Shown: positions 1-8,832, numbered from the stretch's first letter. The stretch: 64,000 nt of DNA from Nocardioides luti (GCF_014212315.1 NZ_JACKXE010000001.1:806001-870000); one strand, 5' to 3'. Notes: generated by a model not told the origin, from the sequence alone. Program-made: numbers and translations.

Positions 1-1007
1 CGCAGTGGCCCGGTCCCGGCCGCACCGAGGAGAACGTCGTCGGCTACCCGATGCTCCCCGTGTACGCCGCCAAGGCCGGTGGCTTCTTCTTCATCGTCTT
101 CGGCGTGACCGCGATGATGGGCGGCCTGCTGTCCATCAACCCGGTGTGGAAGTTCGGCCCGTACGACCCCAGCAAGGTGACCGCGGGCTCCCAGCCCGAC
201 TGGTACATGGGCTGGCCGGACGGCGCGCTGCGCATCATGCCCGGCTGGGAGTTCCACTTCTGGGGCCACACGTTCCCGTTCAACGTGTTCTTCCCGATCA
301 TCGTGCTCCCGGGCCTGATGTTCACGATCCTGCTGATGCTGCCCTTCATCGAGTCCTGGGTGACCGGCGACAAGCGCGACCACCACCTGCTCCGCCGGCC
401 GCGCAACGCGCCGACGCAGACGGCGGTCATGGTCTCGCTGATGACCTTCTACGGCCTGATGTGGGCCGCGGGCGGCAACGACATCATCGCGATCAAGCTG
501 CACGCGAGCATCAACCAGATCACGTACTTCATGCGTGGCGCGGTCTTCATCGGTCCCGCCATCGCGTTCTTCATCACGCGACGCTGGTGCATCTCGCTCC
601 AGCGCCACGACCAGGAGACGCTGCTGCACGGCTACGAGACCGGCATCATCATGCGTTCGCCCGAGGGCGGCTACTCCGAGCGTCACCTGCCGGTCAGCCC
701 GGCGACGGCGTACACGATGACGGCCCGCGAGCGTGACGACGAGCTGATGATCGGCGCCCCTGCCGAGACCGACGCCAACGGCGTCGCCGCTCCCGGTGGC
801 ACTCGCAAGGAGAAGCTCCGCCAGAAGCTCTCGACGCTGATGTTCGCCGACAACGTGCAGAAGCCCACCAAGGCCGAGCTCGACGAGGCGCACCACCACG
901 CCGAGCACGAGCACGAGCTGCAGGCCCCGCTCGAGGGCCACGCGGCGGACGGTCACCAGTTCGACGGCCACCACTCCGTGGACGGCGAGAACCTCCGCTC
1001 GCACTGA
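1..1007 (+). CDS. qcrB: Cytochrome bc1 complex cytochrome b subunit, C-terminal part (5' end outside window)
   Basis: The reading frame is open from base 3 and ends at a TGA at 1005-1007, giving the last 334 residues of the membrane-embedded cytochrome b of the menaquinol:cytochrome c reductase. The QPDWYMGW stretch is the PEWY-type motif of the quinol oxidation site. At least four hydrophobic helices follow (GGFFFIVFG, FFPIIVLPG, TFYGLMWAA, AVFIGPAIAFF). A long charged C-terminal extension, common in actinobacterial QcrB, ends in an unusual His-rich tail with 10 His in the last 41 residues. The neighbouring oxidase operon on the opposite strand fits the actinobacterial bc1-aa3 supercomplex. 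The identification is firm; only the start is missing. Confidence 0.96.
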   Translation, partial: QWPGPGRTEENVVGYPMLPVYAAKAGGFFFIVFGVTAMMGGLLSINPVWKFGPYDPSKVTAGSQPDWYMGWPDGALRIMPGWEFHFWGHTFPFNVFFPIIVLPGLMFTILLMLPFIESWVTGDKRDHHLLRRPRNAPTQTAVMVSLMTFYGLMWAAGGNDIIAIKLHASINQITYFMRGAVFIGPAIAFFITRRWCISLQRHDQETLLHGYETGIIMRSPEGGYSERHLPVSPATAYTMTARERDDELMIGAPAETDANGVAAPGGTRKEKLRQKLSTLMFADNVQKPTKAELDEAHHHAEHEHELQAPLEGHAADGHQFDGHHSVDGENLRSH

Positions 1008-1025
1008 TCGACCCGCACCACCGCC

Positions 1026-1060
1026 GAAGGGCCCGGACCGCACCGCGGACCGGGCCCTTC
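1026..1060 (+). terminator. Terminator hairpin after qcrB
   Basis: An 11-bp perfect inverted repeat (GAAGGGCCCGG / CCGGGCCCTTC) continues inward, after one mismatch, with CCGC/GCGG. It begins 19 bases after the qcrB stop. The T-tract is weak, as is usual at this GC content. Confidence 0.8.
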
Positions 1061-1090
1061 GTCGTGCTCCTCTCCCCCACGCCCGCCGGG

Positions 1091-1395
1091 ACGTCATACG
1101 GTCGGAGCAAGCGGGTGCACCGGACGTATGACGTCCTGCGGGCCCTGCCCCGGACTGGAGGCCCGCAGGCCCTGCAGCAGCCCGGTCGGCCCACCCGGGG
1201 ACCGCGTCGGGCCCGAGGGACGTCATGCCGACGGGGCAAGCCCCTCCACGGGACGTATGACGTCCCGCAGGTCTCCCCCGCGGCCCGACGAGCCTCAGGC
1301 CCCCGTGGTGGCCGGGGCCGCCCGCCCCAGGCGTGGCGACCAGACCCAGCACGTCATACGGTTGGGGCCAGCGCCTCCACGGGACGTATGACGTC
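1091..1395. repeat. Three copies of a 45-bp palindromic element
   Basis: Copies lie at 1091-1135, 1220-1264 and 1351-1395. Each opens with ACGTCAT and closes with GGACGTATGACGTC or a one-base variant, so its ends can pair as ACGTCATACG/CGTATGACGT (copy 2 pairs only over the outer part). The interiors share the pattern GG-GCAAGC--CTCCAC but differ in several bases. Spacing is 129 and 131 bp. They fill the 405-bp gap between two convergent genes, where no convincing reading frame was found. They resemble REP-type mobile palindromes or tandem hairpin terminators. Confidence 0.8.
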
Positions 1396-1412
1396 CCGCG
1401 GCGCAGTCGGGG

Positions 1413-2654
1413 TCAGCCGAGGGCGGAGCCGGCGCGGTACTCGGCGAACGAGTCGTTCCAGTCGCCGTAGCCGTTGGTGAGGGTCATCGGGCGGTCGGTG
1501 CCGGTGTACTCGACGACGTCGCCGCGGCGGGTCATGTCGTAGAGCCACTTGGCGTTCGCGTCGCTCATGCCGGTGCAGCCGTGGGAGACGTTCTCGCGAC
1601 CCTGGGAGGCGACCGACCACGGGGCGGCGTGGATGAACTCGCCGCTGTAGGTCAGGCGCATCGCCCACTGGACGTCGTCGATGTCGTAGGCGTCCGGGCT
1701 GTCGGCGGGGATGCCGACGGTCTCGGAGTTCATCCGCTTGCTGGCGAACTTCTCGATGATGACCTTCGTGCCCGAGCGGGTGGTGAAGCCGGGCTTGCCG
1801 GTCGTGATCGGGATGGTGCGCAGCAGCGAGCCGTTCTGGAAGACCCGCATCTGGTCGGTCTGGGCGTCGACCTTGTAGACGTTGGCGTCGCCGACGTGGA
1901 AGTCCACGTGGCGGCTCTCCTGGCCGTAGATGCCGGCGCCGGCGGGGACGCTGTTGATGTCCACGTCGACGCTGACGTCGGAGCCGGCCTTCCAGTAGGT
2001 CTTGGGGCGCCAGTGCACCTCGGTGTCGCTGATCCAGTGCCACGTGCCGGCCTGGGCCGGGCTGGCCTTGACGGCCATGTGCTTCTCGATCGTCGCCTTG
2101 TCCGTGACCGGCACGTCGAAGGTGACGATCACGGGCATGCCGACGCCGACCGTCTCGTCCTGCAGCGGCGCCACGGAGGCGTAGGTCTGCTGGGCCAGGG
2201 TGAGGTCCTGGGTGTGGAAGCGGGAGGTCCTCGTGACCTTCTTGCCGTCGCTGCGCTCCGCGACGGTGCGTACGGCGTAGTCCGTGCCCGGCTCGAGCCG
2301 GCCGCTGGCGGTCCAGGAGTCCCCGGCCGACGAGAGCTTGCCGGCGAGCCGGCCGGCCTCCGAGGAGACCGTGACGGAGTCGAGGGTGCCGCCGCTGGCC
2401 GAGATCGTCACCCGCTGGTCGACCGGGACGGCGGTGCTGTCGCCGCCGACGTCCGAGCGGACCTTCACCGGCGAGACCTGGGCGGCCTCGGAGGTCGAGG
2501 ACGAGCCGTCAGCGGCGGGGCCGGAGGCCTCGCCGGTCGAGTCCGACTGGCAGGCGGCCAGACCGGTGGTGACCAGGGCCAGGGTCGCGACGCCGGCCAG
2601 CCGACGGCGCAGGCGCCGTCCCTGACGGAACGTGTGGGTGCGACTCGTGGACAT
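1413..2654 (-). CDS. L,D-transpeptidase lipoprotein (Ig-like domain plus YkuD)
   Basis: A 413-residue cell-wall enzyme that makes 3-3 peptide crosslinks or anchors proteins to peptidoglycan. The N-terminus has an Arg-rich stretch, a hydrophobic segment and a lipobox ending at Cys35 (TTGLAAC), so it should be a lipoprotein. Ig-like modules of the mycobacterial LdtMt2 type fill the middle. The YkuD catalytic motif SHGCTGM is at 357-363 with the nucleophile Cys360. The start at 2654 was chosen over the in-frame 2693 because GGGGAG lies 7 bases before it and the signal peptide then begins normally. It is convergent with qcrB. The substrate is inferred from the family. Confidence 0.93.
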   Translation of the reverse strand: MSTSRTHTFRQGRRLRRRLAGVATLALVTTGLAACQSDSTGEASGPAADGSSSTSEAAQVSPVKVRSDVGGDSTAVPVDQRVTISASGGTLDSVTVSSEAGRLAGKLSSAGDSWTASGRLEPGTDYAVRTVAERSDGKKVTRTSRFHTQDLTLAQQTYASVAPLQDETVGVGMPVIVTFDVPVTDKATIEKHMAVKASPAQAGTWHWISDTEVHWRPKTYWKAGSDVSVDVDINSVPAGAGIYGQESRHVDFHVGDANVYKVDAQTDQMRVFQNGSLLRTIPITTGKPGFTTRSGTKVIIEKFASKRMNSETVGIPADSPDAYDIDDVQWAMRLTYSGEFIHAAPWSVASQGRENVSHGCTGMSDANAKWLYDMTRRGDVVEYTGTDRPMTLTNGYGDWNDSFAEYRAGSALG

Positions 2655-2720
2655 GCGACAACTCCCCGTGACGAGCGTGTGTGGACGAACCACCAGCGTA
2701 ACCGCTGCCCGGGCATGCGA

Positions 2721-2757
2721 AGACCCCGCGCGGCGTGGGAACGCTCACGCGGGGTCT
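2721..2757 (-). terminator. Terminator hairpin after ctaF
   Basis: AGACCCCGCG at 2721-2730 pairs with CGCGGGGTCT at 2748-2757, with a second inner hairpin possible. It lies 26 bases downstream of ctaF, so it probably ends the oxidase operon on the minus strand. Confidence 0.7.
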
Positions 2758-2783
2758 CGGCAACTTTTCCTGCTCGGAACGCG

Positions 2784-3182
2784 TCAGTGGGCGTGCTCGC
2801 CCCGGTAGTACTCGAAGATCCAGCCGCCGAGCGCCAGGGCGCCCAGACCGCAGCCGATGATGAACATCCACCACGCGCCGGCGGCGATGCCGAAGACGCA
2901 GACGCCCAGCGTCGCGCCGCACCACAGCGGCCACCAGGAGTACGGCGGGAAGAAGCCCAGCTCGCCCGCGCCGTCGGCGATCTCGCCGTCCTTGCGGTCC
3001 TCGGGCCGGGGCTCCATCTTGGCCGCGTGGACGCCGAGGTACAGCGTCACCATGAGCGCGAGCAGGGTGGTCATCGTGAGCGCGGACGTGCCCGTCCAGT
3101 CGCCGGTGATGAACCAGTAGGCGGGGCTGACGAGCACGAAGAACGCGGTCGTCATGCCGAAGATATAGGCCTCGGCCTTCAT
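2784..3182 (-). CDS. ctaF: Cytochrome c oxidase subunit IV (actinobacterial type)
   Basis: A 132-residue membrane protein matching the small fourth subunit of actinobacterial aa3-type oxidase, a structural part of the terminal oxidase. Two helices at the N-terminus (GMTTAFFVLVSPAYWFI, LTMTTLLALMVTLYLG) are followed by a hydrophilic loop rich in Asp and Glu, then two more helices and a short EYYRGEHAH tail. The family-typical FFPPYSWWPLW motif is present. Its ATG overlaps the ctaD stop as ATGA, so the two genes are translationally coupled. The M. tuberculosis counterpart Rv2199c occupies the same neighbourhood. Confidence 0.93.
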   Translation of the reverse strand: MKAEAYIFGMTTAFFVLVSPAYWFITGDWTGTSALTMTTLLALMVTLYLGVHAAKMEPRPEDRKDGEIADGAGELGFFPPYSWWPLWCGATLGVCVFGIAAGAWWMFIIGCGLGALALGGWIFEYYRGEHAH

Positions 3183-4930
3183 CAGGCGTTCTCCTCCGGG
3201 TGCTGGCCGCGCAGGTGCTCGGCACGACCCTCCATGTCGGGTGCGTCGGCGAACCCGCCCTCACGGGCGGCCTCGTTCTGCTCGAGCTCGATGGCCGCGA
3301 CCTCGGGGTGGTGCAGGTCGAAGGCCGGCGACTCCGAGCGGATCCGCGGGATGGTGTGGAAGTTGTGCCGCGGCGGCGGGCAGCTGGTCGCCCACTCGAG
3401 CGACCGGCCCCAGCCCCACGGGTCGTCCACGGTCACCAGCGGCGCACGCTTGCTGGTGATGTAGACGTTGTAGAGGAACGGCAGGGTCGAGGCACCGAGC
3501 AGGAACGCCCCGATGGTCGAGATCTGGTTGAGCGTCGTGAAGCCGTCCTCGGGGAGGTAGTCGGCGTAGCGACGCGGCATGCCCTCGACACCCAGCCAGT
3601 GCTGGACCAGGAACGTCGTGTGGAAGCCGACGAACAGCAGCCAGAAGTGCAGCTTGCCGAGACGCTCGTCGAGCATCTTGCCGGTCATCTTGGGCCACCA
3701 GAAGTAGAAGCCCGCGAACATCGCGAACACCACGGTACCGAAGACGACGTAGTGGAAGTGCGCCACCACGAAGTACGAGTCGGAGACGTGGAAGTCCAGG
3801 GGCGGGCTGGCCAGGATGATGCCGGTCAGACCACCGAAGAGGAACGTCGTGAGGAAGCCGACCGACCAGAGCATCGGGGTGTCGAAGGACAGGGATCCCC
3901 CCCACATCGTCCCGATCCAGTTGAAGAACTTCACCCCGGTGGGCACCGCGATGAGGAACGTCATGCCGGAGAAGAACGGCAGGTCGACCGCGCCGGTCAC
4001 GAACATGTGGTGGGCCCACACGGCGACCGAGAGGATCGCGATGCCGAGCGTGGCGCCGACCAGGCCGACGTAGCCGAAGATCGGCTTGCGGCTGAAGACC
4101 GGGAGGATCTCGGTCACGATGCCGAAGAACGGCAGCGCGATGATGTAGACCTCGGGGTGGCCGAAGAACCAGAACAGGTGCTGCCACAGGATCGCGCCGC
4201 CGTGGGCCGCGTCGAAGACGTGGGCGCCGAGCTGGCGGTCCGCCTCGAGCGAGAGCAGCGCGCCGGCGAGCACCGGGAACGCGATGAGCACCAGCAGGCT
4301 GGTGACCAAGGTGTTCCAGACGAAGATCGGCATCCGGAACATCGTCATGCCGGGCGCGCGCATGCAGATGATCGTGGTGATGAAGTTGACGGCACCGAGG
4401 ATCGTGCCGAGACCGGCCATCCACAGACCCATGATCCAGAGGTCACCGCCGACACCCGGCGAGCGGACGGCGTCCGACAGCGGGGTGTAGGCGAACCAGC
4501 CGAAGTCGGCCGCGCCCTGCGGGGTGAGGAAGCCGGAGCCGGCGATGATCCCGCCGAACAGGAACAGCCAGTAGCTGAACATGTTCAGACGCGGGAAGGC
4601 CACGTCGGGCGAGCCGATCTGCAGCGGCATGATCACGTTGCCGAAGCCGAAGAACAGCGGCGTCGCGAACAGCAGCAGCATGATCGTGCCGTGCATCGTG
4701 AAGAGCTGGTTGTACAGCTCGTCGTTGACGACCTGCATGCCGGGGAAGGCGAGCTCCGAGCGGATCAGCATCGCCATGATGCCGCCGATCATGAACCAGG
4801 CGAACGACGTGCCGAGGTAGAGCTTGCCGATCAGCTTGTGGTCGGTCGTGGTGAGGATCCGGACGACCTGCTGGCCGAGGGTCTTGCGCGGCCCCACGGT
4901 CGTCGTCGGGTGTGCTGCTGTCGCGGTCAC
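3182..4930 (-). CDS. ctaD: Cytochrome c oxidase subunit I
   Basis: The 582-residue catalytic subunit of the aa3 oxidase, with twelve expected transmembrane helices and the haem a, haem a3 and CuB sites. Visible ligand motifs are [10 protein letters not shown] (low-spin haem His), FFGHPEVY (CuB His and the His-Tyr crosslink), AHHMFVTG (CuB His pair) and HFHYVVFG (haem ligands). The GTG at 4930 was chosen: GGAGG precedes it and it overlaps the ctaC stop as GTGA. An upstream extension of the frame reads through ctaC in another frame and is not real. A C-terminal tail of acidic and polar residues follows the last helix. Confidence 0.97.
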   Translation of the reverse strand: MTATAAHPTTTVGPRKTLGQQVVRILTTTDHKLIGKLYLGTSFAWFMIGGIMAMLIRSELAFPGMQVVNDELYNQLFTMHGTIMLLLFATPLFFGFGNVIMPLQIGSPDVAFPRLNMFSYWLFLFGGIIAGSGFLTPQGAADFGWFAYTPLSDAVRSPGVGGDLWIMGLWMAGLGTILGAVNFITTIICMRAPGMTMFRMPIFVWNTLVTSLLVLIAFPVLAGALLSLEADRQLGAHVFDAAHGGAILWQHLFWFFGHPEVYIIALPFFGIVTEILPVFSRKPIFGYVGLVGATLGIAILSVAVWAHHMFVTGAVDLPFFSGMTFLIAVPTGVKFFNWIGTMWGGSLSFDTPMLWSVGFLTTFLFGGLTGIILASPPLDFHVSDSYFVVAHFHYVVFGTVVFAMFAGFYFWWPKMTGKMLDERLGKLHFWLLFVGFHTTFLVQHWLGVEGMPRRYADYLPEDGFTTLNQISTIGAFLLGASTLPFLYNVYITSKRAPLVTVDDPWGWGRSLEWATSCPPPRHNFHTIPRIRSESPAFDLHHPEVAAIELEQNEAAREGGFADAPDMEGRAEHLRGQHPEENA

Positions 4931-5871
4931 TCCGCGCCTCCGTCGGTCGTGTCGGACAGGCCGGCCTGGGTGGACGCCTGGGACCCGCCCAGCAGGGGCA
5001 GCTCGGACACCATGCCGGCGTCCTCGCGGTCCGCGAGGTACTGGGCGTAGTCGTCCTGGCTGACGACCTTGACCTTGAAGAGCATCCGCGAGTGGTAGAC
5101 GCCGCAGAGCTCGTAGCACTTGCCGACGTACTCGCCGATCTCGGTGGGCGTGACCTGGTAGTGGTTCACCCGGCCGGGGATGACGTCCATCTTCATGAGG
5201 AACGCCGGGACGCCGAAGTCGTGGATGACGTCGGGCGAGTGCAGGTTGAAGCGGGTGGTCTCGTCGACCGGCAGCACGAGGGTGGGCACGTAGGAGCCGG
5301 TGCCGGCCTCGTAGACGTACTTGTCGTAGGGGTACTTCGTGTCGGAGGCGTCCTCGTCGGCCGCGTCGTCACGCTCCCCCACGCCGTAGTTGAACGTCCA
5401 GGACCACTGCTGGCCCACGACCTCGATCGTGTTGTCGATCGGGGCGTCCTCGTCGAGGACGGCGTTCTGGACGTCGACGGTCCAGTAGAAGAAGACGATC
5501 ACCATCATGATCGGGGCGACGGTGTAGAAGATCTCCAGCGGCAGGTTGTACCGCGTCTGGATCGGGACCTCGTCGTCGCTCTTGCGACGGTAGGCCACGA
5601 CGACCCACGCGATCAGGGCCCAGACGATGACGCCGGTGACCATGGCGGCGATCCAGGCGTAGCGCCACAGCAGGAAGGTGTGGTGCCCCTGCTCGGTGAC
5701 GGGGTCCGGCATCGCCAGGTTCTTCCACTCGTGCTGCGTCTGGGCCGAGCATCCGGCCAGGAGCACGAGGACGGTGCCCAGCGCGGCCAGCAGGGCAACC
5801 CGGCGAAGGGTCCCAGCCGAGCGCTTGGGGAGTTGCAGACCCACGAACGAGCCTCTCTCTCGGGCGGTCAC
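4927..5871 (-). CDS. ctaC: Cytochrome c oxidase subunit II (CuA subunit)
   Basis: A lipoprotein-type subunit II of up to 314 residues that receives electrons from cytochrome c. A lipobox LVLLAGC follows the signal peptide. Two transmembrane helices come next ([35 protein letters not shown]), then the cupredoxin domain. The binuclear copper site is seen as [12 protein letters not shown] with an upstream His ([10 protein letters not shown]). A Trp-rich motif, [10 protein letters not shown], matches the electron-entry region. The start is uncertain: GTG at 5871 has no ribosome site, whereas GTG at 5844 is preceded by GAGAGAGG. It is the first gene of ctaC-ctaD-ctaF. Confidence 0.95.
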   Translation of the reverse strand: MTARERGSFVGLQLPKRSAGTLRRVALLAALGTVLVLLAGCSAQTQHEWKNLAMPDPVTEQGHHTFLLWRYAWIAAMVTGVIVWALIAWVVVAYRRKSDDEVPIQTRYNLPLEIFYTVAPIMMVIVFFYWTVDVQNAVLDEDAPIDNTIEVVGQQWSWTFNYGVGERDDAADEDASDTKYPYDKYVYEAGTGSYVPTLVLPVDETTRFNLHSPDVIHDFGVPAFLMKMDVIPGRVNHYQVTPTEIGEYVGKCYELCGVYHSRMLFKVKVVSQDDYAQYLADREDAGMVSELPLLGGSQASTQAGLSDTTDGGAE

Positions 5872-5962
5872 GATGTACGCCGCAGACTATCCGAATCCGA
5901 ACCGCGTTTGGGGGCGGGGGCACCCGAGCCGCGTCCCCGGGCCGGTCCACTACGTTCGGCGT

Positions 5963-7129
5963 GTGACAAATGCCTCCGGCGCCCCGGAGCCCGGGCCCGA
6001 CCGGCGCCCCCCGGTCCCCCTCGACAGCGCCTCCTCCGAGCCGCTGCACCCCGCGGCGCGCGAGACGCTGATGGCGGCCCTGGAGCACGGCTGGGCCGAC
6101 CCGCGCCGCCTCCACGGGCCGGCCCGCACGACGCGACTGCTGCTGGACAACGCCCGCGAGGTCGTGGCCGAGTGCCTCGGCGTACGCCGTGACGAGGTGG
6201 CCTTCACCGCCTCGGGCACCGAGGCCGTCCACCGCGGCGTCCTCGGCCTGCTCGCCGCCCGCCCCCAGCGCGGGAGCACCGTGGTCACGAGCGCCGTCGA
6301 GCACTCCGCCGTCCTGCACGCCGCCGCCTGGGCCGCCCGGGGCTCCGGGGTCGACCCCGTGACCGTGGGCGTGGACCGTCTCGGCCGGGTCTCCCCCGAC
6401 GAGACGGTCGAGCTCGCCCGCGCCGCGGGTGCGGCGGTCGTGGCCCTGCAGTCCGCGAACCACGAGGTCGGGACGCTGCAGCCGGTGGCCGAGGTCGCGT
6501 CCCTGCTCGACGACGTGCCGCTGTTCGTGGACGCCTCCGCGTCGACGGGACGGCTGCCGCTGCCCGACGGCTGGACGACCGCCGCCGCCTCCGCCCGCAA
6601 GTGGGGCGGGCCGGCCGGCGTGGGCGTGCTGCTGGTCCGGACGGGCGCGCGCTGGGCCAACCCCTTCCCCGGCGACGCCGACGAGCGCCAGACCGGCCTC
6701 GAGAACGTGCCCGCCGCCCTGGCCGCCGCGGCGGCGCTGCAGGCCGTCCTCGCCGAGGCCGACGCGACCAACGCCCGCCAGGCGGCGCTGGTGGACCGGA
6801 TCCGTGCGGTCGCCGCGACCATCCCCGACGTCGACGTGGTCGGCGACCCGGTCGACCGGCTCCCCCACCTGGTGACCTTCTCCTGCCTCTACGTCGAGGG
6901 CGAGGCGCTCGTGAGCGCGCTCGACCGCCACGGCTTCGGCGTCGCCAGCGGCTCGGCCTGCACGGCCTCCACGCTGGAGCCCAGCCACGTGCTGGCGGCG
7001 ATGGGCGCCCTGACCCACGGCAACGTGCGCGTCTCGCTCGGCCGCGAGACGACCGAGCAGGACGTCGAGCGCTTCCTGGCCGTGCTGCCCGGCGTCGTGC
7101 GCGACCTGCGTGCGGAGGTCGGTCTGTGA
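5963..7129 (+). CDS. Cysteine desulfurase (NifS/IscS-like aminotransferase class V)
   Basis: A 388-residue PLP enzyme that removes sulfur from cysteine. Motifs seen are FTASGTEAVH (81-90), VEHSAVL (112-118), the PLP lysine in SARKWGGP (Lys213) and the sulfur-accepting cysteine in SGSACTAS (Cys333). The start is GTG at 5963, with TACGTT at 5951-5956 six bases upstream, consistent with a leaderless transcript. Its stop overlaps the tusA start as GTGA, so sulfur released here probably passes to TusA. The gene is divergent from ctaC. Which sulfur pathway it serves (thiolation, cofactor or Fe-S) is not shown. Confidence 0.92.
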   Translation: MTNASGAPEPGPDRRPPVPLDSASSEPLHPAARETLMAALEHGWADPRRLHGPARTTRLLLDNAREVVAECLGVRRDEVAFTASGTEAVHRGVLGLLAARPQRGSTVVTSAVEHSAVLHAAAWAARGSGVDPVTVGVDRLGRVSPDETVELARAAGAAVVALQSANHEVGTLQPVAEVASLLDDVPLFVDASASTGRLPLPDGWTTAAASARKWGGPAGVGVLLVRTGARWANPFPGDADERQTGLENVPAALAAAAALQAVLAEADATNARQAALVDRIRAVAATIPDVDVVGDPVDRLPHLVTFSCLYVEGEALVSALDRHGFGVASGSACTASTLEPSHVLAAMGALTHGNVRVSLGRETTEQDVERFLAVLPGVVRDLRAEVGL

Positions 7130-7362
7130 GTCAGGCGTCCCTGGAGCTGGACTGCCGCGAGATGCTCTGCCCGATGCCGGTCATCGAGCTGGCCCGGCAC
7201 CTCGCGGACGTCCCGGTCGGCGGCACGATCGCGGTGCTCGCCACCGACCCGGCGGCCCGGGTCGACGTGCCGGCGTGGTGCCGCATGCGCGGCCAGGAGT
7301 ACGTCGGCGAGGTCGGCGCCCCGGACGGGACCCCGACCTACGTGGTGCGACGGGTCAGCTGA
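7126..7362 (+). CDS. TusA-family sulfurtransferase
   Basis: A 78-residue protein of the SirA/TusA fold that carries sulfur as a persulfide. The signature LDCREMLCPMP has the conserved CPxP cysteine at residue 15. The C-terminal part (YVGEVGAPDGTPTYVVRRVS) is the usual beta strand end. It is coupled to the cysteine desulfurase by a GTGA overlap, which supports direct sulfur transfer between the two. Its 3' end overlaps the convergent kinase gene by 8 bases. The downstream acceptor is unknown. Confidence 0.9.
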   Translation: MSQASLELDCREMLCPMPVIELARHLADVPVGGTIAVLATDPAARVDVPAWCRMRGQEYVGEVGAPDGTPTYVVRRVS

Positions 7363-8338
7363 GCGCGTGCAGGTGCGCGGCCACGTCGGCCGCCGCGGGC
7401 GCGCCGTACGACTCCTCAAGGCGCGCGAGGAACTGCTCGGCCGTGAAGGCGTACTCCTGCGTCCCGACCGTCTCCACGACGTACGCCGCGAGCACGCAGC
7501 CGACCTGCGCCGACCGCTCGAGGCCGACGTCCCACGACAGCCCGGCCAGGAAGCCGGCCCGGAAGGCGTCGCCGACACCGGTCGGCTCGAGGGCCGCGAC
7601 GTTCCTGGCGGCCGGGAGCTCGATCGTGGCCTCGCCCTTGCGGAGCACGCGCACGCCGTCGGCGCCGAGGGTGGTGACCTGGGTGCCGACGCGCTCGAGG
7701 ACCTCGTCGGCCGACCAGCCGGTCTTGGACTCGATCATGTGCGACTCGTACTCGTTCGAGAAGAGGTACGCCGCCCCGTCGATGAGCTTGCGGATCAGGT
7801 CGCCCTCGCCGAAGGCCAGCTGCTGGCTCGGGTCGGCGATGAAGGGGTAGCCGCGCTGGCGGCACTCCTCGGTGTGGCGCAGCATGCCGTCCGGGTCGTC
7901 GGCCCCGACGAGCACGAACTCGGGGGCGCCGACGCGCGCCACGATGGGGGCGAGCTCGATCAGCCGCGCCTCGCTCATCGCGCCGGGGTAGAAGGAGGCG
8001 AACTGCGCCATCGTGGAGTCGGAGGTACACACGAAGCGCGCGGTGTGGCGGTCCTCGGAGATGCGCACGGAGTCGCAGTCGACGCCGTGCCGCTCGAGCC
8101 AGGAGCGGTAGTCGGCGAAGTCCTCGCCGGCCGCGCCGACGAGCACCGGACGCAGGCCCAGCCGCGCCAGGCCGAAGCACATGTTGGGGGCCACGCCCCC
8201 GCGCCGGATCTCCAGGTCCTCGACGAGGAACGAGACCGACAGCTTGTCCAGCTGCTCGACGACCAGCGAGTCGGCGAACTTGCCGCCGAAGGTCATCAGG
8301 TGGTCGGTGGCGATGGACCCGGCGATGAGGAGCGACAT
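7355..8338 (-). CDS. PfkB-family adenosine kinase-like sugar kinase
   Basis: A 327-residue ribokinase-fold kinase. GGVAPNMCFGLARLG near residue 48 is the substrate-binding glycine motif. EPTGVGDAFRAGF near 270 carries the catalytic Asp (TGxGD). Its position beside the cytochrome genes and next to a HesB gene mirrors adenosine kinase Rv2202c of M. tuberculosis, so phosphorylation of adenosine to AMP is the best guess. Another sugar substrate is possible. ATG at 8338 was chosen; TAGTGT at 8347-8352 sits eight bases upstream, suggesting a leaderless transcript. An inverted repeat lies between it and the divergent small gene. Confidence 0.87.
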   Translation of the reverse strand: MSLLIAGSIATDHLMTFGGKFADSLVVEQLDKLSVSFLVEDLEIRRGGVAPNMCFGLARLGLRPVLVGAAGEDFADYRSWLERHGVDCDSVRISEDRHTARFVCTSDSTMAQFASFYPGAMSEARLIELAPIVARVGAPEFVLVGADDPDGMLRHTEECRQRGYPFIADPSQQLAFGEGDLIRKLIDGAAYLFSNEYESHMIESKTGWSADEVLERVGTQVTTLGADGVRVLRKGEATIELPAARNVAALEPTGVGDAFRAGFLAGLSWDVGLERSAQVGCVLAAYVVETVGTQEYAFTAEQFLARLEESYGAPAAADVAAHLHALS

Positions 8339-8356
8339 GGCACGGAACACTACCCG

Positions 8357-8378
8357 TGGGTACTGCTGGGAGTACCCA
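8357..8378. promoter_or_regulatory. Inverted repeat in the divergent promoter region
   Basis: TGGGTACT at 8357-8364 and AGTACCCA at 8371-8378 form 8-bp perfect arms around a 6-bp spacer. The repeat is placed between the -10 box of the minus-strand kinase (8347-8352) and that of the plus-strand small gene (8390-8395). This is the layout of an operator controlling both genes; no regulator gene is adjacent. Confidence 0.55.
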
Positions 8379-8402
8379 TCAGTAGCCCCTAGCGTCGAAG
8401 AC

Positions 8403-8654
8403 ATGACCGCCGCTCAGCACCCGACCCAGCCCGGGCGCCTCGCCTACGACGACGCCGCCACCCCCCAGGAGATGAGCGCCGACTGCCGCGCCGTCGGCCG
8501 GCACCTGCGTCTCGAGCGCGCCGCGGCCGCCGCCGTCCGGCCGGCCCCCAGCATCCACTTCGAGGACTACCCGACGGAGGTCGGCAAGCGCGAGATCCGG
8601 GTCTCCGACGCCGCCGCGCGCATCGCGAACGCGCTGCACCTGCACCTGGACTGA
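8403..8654 (+). CDS. Small uncharacterised protein (83 aa)
   Basis: I do not recognise a named family. The 83-residue product is soluble and mildly acidic, with an Ala-rich centre and a conserved-looking end (IHFEDYPTEVGKREIRVSDAAARIANALHLHLD, residues 51-83). It has no membrane segment and one cysteine. The ATG at 8403 has TAGCGT at 8390-8395, seven bases upstream, which fits a leaderless start. It is divergent from the PfkB kinase and shares a 65-bp promoter region with it. Codon use matches the neighbours, so it is probably expressed. Confidence 0.7.
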   Translation: MTAAQHPTQPGRLAYDDAATPQEMSADCRAVGRHLRLERAAAAAVRPAPSIHFEDYPTEVGKREIRVSDAAARIANALHLHLD

Positions 8655-8698
8655 TCAGTCGCGCGGAGCCGAGCCTGCGAGGCTCCGGAGCGCGGCGA

Positions 8699-8754
8699 GG
8701 TCGAGCAGCGACCGGGGACGCGTCAGCGGACCCGACGGAGCGTGTCGAGACCCG
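8699..8754 (+). repeat. GGTCGAG...TGTCGAGACC dispersed palindromic element
   Basis: Begins GGTCGAGCAGCGACC and ends GACGGAGCGTGTCGAGACC. It is an inverted, diverged copy of the element at 8833-8892; the two flank a terminator hairpin. It shares its ends with the elements at 63.1-63.5 kb. Confidence 0.7.
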
Positions 8755-8772
8755 TCAGCCTTCACGAAACGA

Positions 8773-8803
8773 GAAAGCCCCCGTCATGTCGACGGGGGCT
8801 TTC
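8773..8803. terminator. Bidirectional terminator hairpin
   Basis: A perfect 13-bp stem (GAAAGCCCCCGTC / GACGGGGGCTTTC) has a 5-base ATGTC loop and A/T-containing ends on both sides. It lies between the convergent small gene (ending 8654) and the erpA-like gene (ending 8921), so it can serve both. Confidence 0.88.
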
Positions 8804-8832
8804 TGTTCGGCAGATCTTGATTCTGCGACGAC

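Noticed and set aside
1064..1480. Frames across the three 45-bp repeats
   Set aside because: Composition is dominated by the palindromes, there is no family match, and no ribosome site precedes them.
1581..5050. Long plus-strand frames opposite the L,D-transpeptidase and oxidase genes
   Set aside because: They overlap clearly conserved minus-strand genes and show the Arg/Asp/Val-rich composition of antisense frames in high-GC DNA.
3182..5119. ctaD starting at 5119
   Set aside because: The extra 63 residues are the ctaC gene read in another frame; the GTG at 4930 has a ribosome site and overlaps the ctaC stop.
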